NCBI GenBank assembly: GCA_009778945.1
Contig: WRFF01000107.1
Coordinates: forward strand, 1-5,600
DNA: 5,600 nt
Direction of reading: 5' to 3'
Origin: Clostridiales bacterium
GTDB taxonomy: Bacteria; Bacillota; Clostridia; Peptostreptococcales; Anaerovoracaceae
This document shows, in pieces, positions 4,155-5,600 of the stretch (positions are counted from its first letter, which is position 1; every line of letters begins with the position of its first letter). The notes below the pieces were generated by a model, which saw only the letters and a list, made by a program, of their open reading frames with translations, was not told the origin of the DNA and made no database searches. A program made the translations under genes and the position numbers.

Positions 4155-5600
4155 ATGGAAAAACGAGTATGTATAATTTGTGGATATGTGTATGACGGGG
4201 CGCTGCCTTTCGACGAGCTGCCCGACGACTACGCGTGCCCGATATGCGGGGTCAGCAAAAACAAATTTATAACGGTGACGCATGATTTCAAAGAAGCGTT
4301 TCTGAAGATTGATTACGGTTTGTATATTGTGACGTCCAGGGACGGCGACAGAGATAACGGATGCGTGATGGACGCGGTCATGCAGTTGACGGACGAGCCG
4401 CCGGTTGTCGCGTTTTCCATCAACAAAGTCAATATGACCCACGATATTGTCATGAAAACGAAAAAATTCAATATTTCCGTCCTGACCAGGGACGCCCCGA
4501 AGGATCTGTTTGCGCTGTTCAGCGCCCAGTCGGGCAAACAAATCGATAAATTTGAAAAATTCAAGGATGTGGAGAGAAGCTCGAACGGTATTCTCTACCT
4601 GTCCAAATATACGAACGCGCGGATCTCCGGCGAGGTCATCGACACAGTCGACTCCGGCACGCATACTTTGTTCAAGGGGAAGATCACGGAGGCCGAAGTC
4701 CTGAACGACGAGGATACGCTGACCTACAGCGAATATCGTACCGCGGCTGATTACCGCCAGATGTTTTGCTATCAGTGCCAGCAGACGGCGAAAGGGACGG
4801 GCTGCACGATGGTGGGCGTATGCGGGAAGAAGCCCGATACGGCTTACGCGCAGGATATGCTGTCCTGCGAAATGATCGGCCTGGCGAAGGCTATGCGCGA
4901 TAAAAACGAAGACAGCGCGAGGCTGGCCGATATGATCGTGGACGGCCTGTTCACCTGCATCACAAACGTCAGTTTTGACACGGACAGCGTGGGAGCGCTT
5001 GCGGAAGAGATCAAGGCGGAGCGGAAGAAGCTCGGCGGCGGCGAAGCTATGAAGCCGAACGAGTTATTCTATGGGGATAAAAACGTCTCTTCCCTGCGCT
5101 CCACGCTGCTGTTCGGGCTGCGCGGCATGGCGGCCTACGCCCATCACGCCCGCGTATTGGGCAAACGCGACCCGGAGGTGGACGCCGGGTTCATGAACTT
5201 CATGGCGGCGCTGGCCGAGGAGCATACCATCGACGAATGGCTTGGCTTGCTGATGGAATTCGGCGGGGTGAACCTGAAATGCATGGCGTTGCTGGACGAG
5301 GCCAACACGGGCGCCTATGGCAATCCCGTGCCTGTGCAGGTGCCGCTGGTCGTTGAAAAGGGCCCGTTCATCGTAGTGACAGGCCACGACCTGCACGATC
5401 TTGAGATGCTTTTGGAACAGACCGACGGCAAAGGCGTCAATGTCTATACGCATGGAGAGATGCTGCCGGCCCACGGTTACCCGCTGCTCAAAAAGCATCC
5501 GCAGCTCAAAGGGCATTACGGCACAGCCTGGCAAAACCAGCAAATCGAATTCAAAAACCTTCCCGCGCCGATCCTGTGGACGACAAACTGCCTGATGGTG
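4155..5600 (+). CDS. Rubredoxin-flavin reductase-Hcp fusion (3' partial)
   Basis: One uninterrupted frame of 482 codons runs off the window edge. Residues 1-38 are a short rubredoxin: C6-x2-C9-GYVYD, then C28-P-x-C31-G, the four iron ligands. Residues ~45-195 are an FMN-binding flavin reductase domain of the type found in high-molecular-weight rubredoxin (GLYIVTSRDGD, INKVNMTHDIV, FNISVL, GTHTLFKGKITEAEVL, LTYSEY). After about seven residues, M203 opens a class I hybrid cluster protein. C205-x2-C208-x8-C217-x5-C223 bind its Fe-S cluster; H411, E435 and C479 correspond to the first three hybrid-cluster ligands (H244, E268, C312 in Desulfovibrio numbering). Later ligands lie beyond the window. 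Hcp reduces NO (and hydroxylamine in vitro) in the cytoplasm. Electron flow from NAD(P)H through FMN and rubredoxin into Hcp is inferred. The gene is divergent from its likely regulator. The name hcp would fit only the third domain. Confidence 0.92.
   Translation, partial: MEKRVCIICGYVYDGALPFDELPDDYACPICGVSKNKFITVTHDFKEAFLKIDYGLYIVTSRDGDRDNGCVMDAVMQLTDEPPVVAFSINKVNMTHDIVMKTKKFNISVLTRDAPKDLFALFSAQSGKQIDKFEKFKDVERSSNGILYLSKYTNARISGEVIDTVDSGTHTLFKGKITEAEVLNDEDTLTYSEYRTAADYRQMFCYQCQQTAKGTGCTMVGVCGKKPDTAYAQDMLSCEMIGLAKAMRDKNEDSARLADMIVDGLFTCITNVSFDTDSVGALAEEIKAERKKLGGGEAMKPNELFYGDKNVSSLRSTLLFGLRGMAAYAHHARVLGKRDPEVDAGFMNFMAALAEEHTIDEWLGLLMEFGGVNLKCMALLDEANTGAYGNPVPVQVPLVVEKGPFIVVTGHDLHDLEMLLEQTDGKGVNVYTHGEMLPAHGYPLLKKHPQLKGHYGTAWQNQQIEFKNLPAPILWTTNCLMV

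Noticed and set aside
4177..4183. TTTGTGG inside the rubredoxin coding region as a third operator
   Set aside because: No matching CCACA half-site follows at the right distance, so it is a chance half-site in coding sequence.
4761..4763. Internal ATG as a separate Hcp start
   Set aside because: No ribosome binding site precedes it and the upstream frame runs straight through, so two separate genes are not supported.
5064..5543. Minus-strand open frame opposite the Hcp region (also 4119-4664)
   Set aside because: Both are antisense to the intact fusion frame, whose metal-ligand motifs are unmistakable.

Overview
The window looks like the chromosome of an anaerobic or microaerophilic bacterium, most likely a Firmicute of the Clostridia or Negativicutes type. 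Pointers are strong purine-rich ribosome binding sites (AAGGAGG, GGAGGTG), an anaerobe-type (class I) hybrid cluster protein, rubredoxin chemistry, and the DUF438/DUF1858 pair. The genus cannot be read from the sequence. Base composition is uneven. Single lines counted by eye give about 68% GC in the hybrid-cluster gene and about 45% GC in the ATPase gene.

Layout, left to right: (1) the C-terminal part of a nitrilase-family C-N hydrolase (+), cut by the window edge; (2) a 157-base AT-rich gap with a candidate promoter and a palindrome; (3) a lower-GC AAA_14/DUF4143 ATPase (+); (4) converging on it, with stop codons meeting in one TTATAA, a minus-strand pair: a DUF1858 protein followed by a DUF438-hemerythrin-PAS protein; (5) upstream of these on the same strand, a Crp/Fnr-family regulator; (6) across a 100-base divergent control region, a plus-strand gene that runs off the right end and encodes rubredoxin, flavin reductase and Hcp (hybrid cluster protein) in a single chain.

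The right half (3074 to 5600, with the DUF438 gene as its tail) reads as one nitric oxide/nitrosative stress module. The regulator gene sits between its presumed targets. A 20-base operator-like sequence, TTTGTGG-N6-CCACAGA in its perfect form, lies upstream of the Hcp fusion and recurs with 17/20 identity upstream of the DUF1858 gene. In both cases it is centred about 41 bases before the predicted transcription start, the position of a class II Crp/Fnr activator site. The same palindrome lies just downstream of the regulator's own predicted start, where it could repress.

The main novelty is the three-part enzyme. Hcp normally receives electrons from a separate reductase (Hcr in enterobacteria). 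Here a flavin reductase and a rubredoxin, a pair known from NO-reducing systems, are joined directly to its N-terminus, suggesting a self-contained NAD(P)H-to-hybrid-cluster wire. The domain order and metal-ligand residues are read from the sequence. The electron path, substrate and regulation are inference.
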